The notes beneath the pieces were generated by a model that worked only from the letters and a program-made list of their open reading frames with translations, was not told the DNA's origin and did not search any database. From positions 744,001-808,000 of the forward strand of contig NZ_QNVY02000001.1 of assembly GCF_003314435.2 (NCBI RefSeq): a stretch of 64,000 nucleotides of DNA. Reading direction: 5' to 3'. Shown here one piece after another: positions 61,544 through 64,000 of this stretch. Both the position numbers and the translations under genes were made by a program. Numbering within the stretch: the stretch's first letter is position 1; each line of letters opens with the position of its first letter. This DNA comes from Flavobacterium petrolei (lineage in GTDB: Bacteria; Bacteroidota; Bacteroidia; Flavobacteriales; Flavobacteriaceae).

Positions 61544-61900
61544 CTATTTTATTACCTCTCGTTCCAAGAAGTAATTCACTATTGCTTCTTTCATCAAAAC
61601 CGATTGTTCTCCAGCTTTTAGCGGTGGTAATTCCTCTTTTACTTTATAATGTGGCCATCCGTCTTCATCAAAAAATTCGAATTCATAAAAACCATACGGC
61701 TCTAATAAACGGCAAATTGCGATGTGCATCAGGTTTAATTTTTCGTCTTTTTTAAACTCATTATGGACTTTTCCCAGTTCCTGCACCCCGATTAAATAAA
61801 TAATGGCGTCTAAATCTAAATCTTCACCTTGCGAAAATTGCTTGGAAAGTATATTGACAAGCTGTTCCCAGCGTTCTTTAAGTTGTGTGTCTCTTGACAT
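61544..61900 (-). CDS. Conserved hypothetical protein, 118 aa
   Basis: A soluble acidic protein of 118 residues. The first part is helical (QLKERWEQLVNILSKQFSQGEDLDLDAIIYLIGVQELGKVHNEFKKDEK). It ends with a mixed domain with FDEDGWPHYKVKEELPPL. No family was recognised. Similar proteins occur in Flavobacteriia in my recollection. It lies upstream of pheS on the same strand (105 nt). A four-unit TTATGAA tandem repeat precedes its start codon. Confidence 0.65.
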   Translation of the reverse strand: MSRDTQLKERWEQLVNILSKQFSQGEDLDLDAIIYLIGVQELGKVHNEFKKDEKLNLMHIAICRLLEPYGFYEFEFFDEDGWPHYKVKEELPPLKAGEQSVLMKEAIVNYFLEREVIK

Positions 61901-61909
61901 TTTTTTGAA

Positions 61910-61937
61910 TTATGAATTATGAGTTATGAATTATGAA
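61910..61937. repeat. TTATGAA tandem repeat, four units
   Basis: Four successive 7-nt units TTATGAA, TTATGAG, TTATGAA, TTATGAA lie in the divergent spacer between the hypothetical gene and cvpA. It may be a simple slippage product. Confidence 0.65.
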
Positions 61938-62009
61938 ATCCTCGCTCATAAAAATTATTTTGGCAAAGATAAGAACTTGAAAATTGGCAATGGTAAAGAA
62001 CAATTCATT

Positions 62010-62017
62010 TATATTTG
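62010..62017 (+). promoter_or_regulatory. Putative -7 box (TATATTTG) of cvpA
   Basis: It matches TAnnTTTG, 25 nt before the cvpA ATG. Confidence 0.5.
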
Positions 62018-62042
62018 CGTTTCTATTTTTTAATGAATTATC

Positions 62043-62546
62043 ATGGGGTTTTTAGATATTATTTTAGGTGTACTACTTGCTTTTGCTTTTTATAAAGGAT
62101 TGAAAAACGGACTTTTTGTGGAATTAGCGTCTTTGGTTTCGCTATTGGCGGGAATTTATTTTGCTGTAAAATTCTCTTCCTTTATCAGGGACATTTTAAT
62201 GGGATATGTAAAATGGAATCCCAATACTATTCAAGTTGTTGCCTTTATACTGACGTTTATTGCTGTGGTTGTACTAGTAACAATTTTAGGAAAGTTCCTG
62301 ACTGGAATTGCTGATTTTGCTTTTTTAGGCTGGTTGAATAAGCTGGGCGGCGGTTTTTTCCGAGTGCTCAAAACAGTTTTGATTATCAGTATTGTCTTTG
62401 CAGTTTTCGAAAAAATAAATTACAATAATATTTTAGCCAAAAAAGAAACTTTAGACCATTCTCTTTTTTACAATCCAATCCAAAAAACAGCGGGTTATAT
62501 GTATCCGTCACTAAAGGAATGGTACAGTAGTTTGAAGAAAAAGTAA
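62043..62546 (+). CDS. cvpA: CvpA family membrane protein
   Basis: A 167-residue protein with four hydrophobic segments (about 3-19, 25-43, 64-86 and 105-125) and the family start FLDIILGVLLAFAFYKGLKNGLFVELASL. CvpA homologues are needed for colicin V export in E. coli and for envelope homeostasis in other bacteria. The role here is unknown. It converges with batE over 22 bases. Confidence 0.92.
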   Translation: MGFLDIILGVLLAFAFYKGLKNGLFVELASLVSLLAGIYFAVKFSSFIRDILMGYVKWNPNTIQVVAFILTFIAVVVLVTILGKFLTGIADFAFLGWLNKLGGGFFRVLKTVLIISIVFAVFEKINYNNILAKKETLDHSLFYNPIQKTAGYMYPSLKEWYSSLKKK

Positions 62547-62568
62547 GCAAAATTTACCGTGAATATTA

Positions 62569-63312
62569 TTATTTCACTTCCTTAATCGTACTAGTTTCAA
62601 TCCATCCTTCGGTTCCATCAGTCAGTTGTATTTTTTTCCATTTTCCAATGGTTTCAAAAACAAACACTTTTGTTCCTTCATGCAATACTAATAATGGCTT
62701 ACCACCATCTCTGGGTTCCGACTTCATATTCGTTCTTTCGGCAAAAATTATGGCTGGCTTTTCTGTATCAAAATGACTTTTCTCCATAATTGCAGCAGAT
62801 AAAGTAATGACCATCAAAATAAATACTGCAAACATTCCAAAGAAGAAAATACGTTTAGAAAGTGTTCTTTGTGAAAAATAATATCCAATAAAAAACAATA
62901 AAAAAAACGTCGCCAGCCCTACAGAAATCCATCCCCAAGTATTGAAATGATAAATTCCGGTGAAATCCCGAAGTAACTTTCCAAAACCCACTTTTGGAAT
63001 TACTTTAATCTCATCAATAGTTCTTTTTTGAGCGAATTTCAAGTTGTTTATGCTTTCCTTATCCTTTGGATTCAGCACCAATGCTTTTTCATAATAGTAA
63101 ATCGAAGGCGCTACCTCATTCAATTTATAATACGCATTTCCCAAATTAAAATACAATTCCGAGGACTGTTTATTCTCTTTTAAAACACTTTCATAAGCTG
63201 TCACGGCTTCAGTGTACTTTCCTTTTGCATAGTAGGCATTCCCTTTTTCGAAGCCGTTTTGGGCAAAGAAAATCTGGGTTGAAAGTAATAATATGTATAG
63301 TATGTTTTTCAT
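62569..63312 (-). CDS. batE: BatE-like TPR and SH3 membrane protein
   Basis: The 247-residue protein has a signal peptide (MKNILYILLLSTQIFFA) and tetratricopeptide repeats (GNAYYAKGKYTEAVTAYESVL; LYFNLGNAYYKLNEVAPSIYYYEKAL). Two membrane segments follow near 130-180, then a C-terminal SH3-like domain (KSEPRDGGKPLLVLHEGTKVFVFETIGKWKKIQL). This order fits BatE of the Bat operon linked to oxidative-stress tolerance. I chose the ATG at 63312; an upstream ATG adds nine polar residues. It lies 64 nt downstream of batD. Confidence 0.85.
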   Translation of the reverse strand: MKNILYILLLSTQIFFAQNGFEKGNAYYAKGKYTEAVTAYESVLKENKQSSELYFNLGNAYYKLNEVAPSIYYYEKALVLNPKDKESINNLKFAQKRTIDEIKVIPKVGFGKLLRDFTGIYHFNTWGWISVGLATFFLLFFIGYYFSQRTLSKRIFFFGMFAVFILMVITLSAAIMEKSHFDTEKPAIIFAERTNMKSEPRDGGKPLLVLHEGTKVFVFETIGKWKKIQLTDGTEGWIETSTIKEVK

Positions 63313-63376
63313 TATTATGTTTTTTTGCCATGAAGTCACAAAGGCGCAAAGTCTATTTACTCAAAAATTAATTTTA

Positions 63377-64000
63377 TTAAGCAATTTGTTTTTCTAATTC
63401 AGAGATGATAAATACTGCTTTATCAAAATCCTGTTGTATCGTAACACTTGACGAAGGTGCATAACGCGCCACTTCACAATTTTCAGTTAGCGCAATAAAA
63501 TCATTTACAGCTTCTGGTTTTGCATTTCGGGACAACAATAATTCCTGAATATTATCCTTGCTCATTTCTGAAGTTTCAATGTGTAATTTCGCTTTCAGGA
63601 AATTATGCATCGCTTTTTCCAGCGCAATGTAAAACAGTTCTTTGTTATTGATTTGTTTCTTAGCTTCTGATAAATATTTCTTGGCCAATTTGTTATTCAT
63701 TCGGATTCTGTTTCCGGAAATATCACCATCCATAGCTTCTTTCTTCTTTTTGAATAACACAATTATTGGCACCAGTAAAAAAGGAAGCAATAACAATCCA
63801 ATAAACAAATTCGACCCAAAGAAATCCTCATCGTCAATGGTAGCAAGATTGGTTTTTGACTTGATCGTTTTAAATTCCTCTACAGCTGCAATTTTATTCT
63901 TATTTCTACCTGTTGCAGTAGAATCAGCCGGTGTAGGACCATCCAAAACATTAATCATAATTTGCGGAGAACGCAGCGTTTTGTAGGTTCCGGAACTCAA
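63377..64000 (-). CDS. batD: BatD-like protein, 3' part (5' end outside window)
   Basis: The frame is open to the edge of the window, so the gene continues upstream; the visible 207 residues are its C-terminal part. It has a membrane segment (NLFIGLLLLPFLLVPIIVLFKKKK) and a cytosolic tail with AKKYLSEAKKQINNKELFYIALEKAMHNFLKAKL, typical of the BatD C-terminus. batE follows on the same strand. Together they indicate a Bat operon on the far side of the window edge. Confidence 0.8.
   Translation of the reverse strand: MSSGTYKTLRSPQIMINVLDGPTPADSTATGRNKNKIAAVEEFKTIKSKTNLATIDDEDFFGSNLFIGLLLLPFLLVPIIVLFKKKKEAMDGDISGNRIRMNNKLAKKYLSEAKKQINNKELFYIALEKAMHNFLKAKLHIETSEMSKDNIQELLLSRNAKPEAVNDFIALTENCEVARYAPSSSVTIQQDFDKAVFIISELEKQIA

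Noticed and set aside
1..64000. tRNA, rRNA, CRISPR array, transposase or prophage
   Set aside because: I found no tRNA T-loop sequence with matching acceptor stem, no spaced direct-repeat array and no integrase, transposase or phage structural gene in the readable gaps and frames.

Overview
The window is a stretch of chromosome from a member of the Flavobacteriaceae, most likely Flavobacterium or a close relative. The DNA is AT-rich. The evidence is a PorZ-like type IX secretion protein with a C-terminal sorting domain, an Oar-like TonB-dependent receptor, the IPExxxVDY and THC0290_0291 families, BatD/BatE, the alpha2-type glycyl-tRNA synthetase, and repeated TAnnTTTG (-7) boxes of the Bacteroidota promoter type at sensible distances from starts. 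I see no rRNA, tRNA, CRISPR array, transposase, prophage or plasmid gene. Most of the window is core housekeeping DNA.

Layout. 1-2.8 kb: end of an outer-membrane barrel gene, glyS, comF. 2.8-8.2 kb: superoxide dismutase, then a minus-strand purine-linked block (long-form amidophosphoribosyltransferase, PfkB kinase, rnhA, purN). 8.3-12.8 kb: acpP-fabF-rnc-IPExxxVDY-pyk on the plus strand. 12.9-19.5 kb: Bax1-I/YccA protein, single-domain PAS protein, dinB, a PF10136 membrane protein, CYTH protein, RlpA, a small His-containing membrane protein. 19.5-35 kb, all minus strand: Oar-like receptor, pgi, M23 peptidase, kynA, DUF3108 protein, hppD, hmgA, patatin-BamA fusion, uvrC. 35-37 kb: AstE/AspA-type peptidase, 5-formyl-THF cyclo-ligase, a small lipoprotein. 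37-47 kb, minus strand: lspA, DksA-like, ileS, an HTH/membrane pair, recO, porZ, gdhA. 47-55 kb: outer-membrane protein, gamma-synthase family enzyme, DUF3298/4163 lipoprotein, DinB-fold protein, ArsC-like, EamA exporter, yicC, gmk, four-helix-bundle gene, nadD. 55-64 kb: LysR regulator divergent from an exported DJ-1-like protein plus alcohol dehydrogenase, gpsA, a tandem small-membrane-protein pair, pheS, cvpA, batE and the 3' part of batD.

Genes that work together: fatty-acid synthesis (acpP, fabF); aromatic amino-acid breakdown (kynA; hppD, hmgA); lipoprotein and stringent-response genes behind ileS; purine synthesis (PurF-like, PurN, gmk); and a possible aldehyde-detoxification module (LysR, DJ-1, ADH).

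The most interesting material lies between genes. A dispersed intergenic element occurs three times (2858-3032, 29546-29644, 50354-50433) with conserved ends and a variable hairpin core; one copy carries a 60-nt duplication placed symmetrically in both arms. A free-standing four-helix-bundle (23S rRNA intervening-protein type) gene sits between gmk and nadD, flanked by inverted repeats. A putative small RNA with its own promoter and terminator lies between hppD and a DUF3108 gene. A tandem duplicate of a small membrane-protein gene appears to have lost its start codon and gained an early stop. The acpP-fabF spacer holds three stacked hairpins or palindromes.
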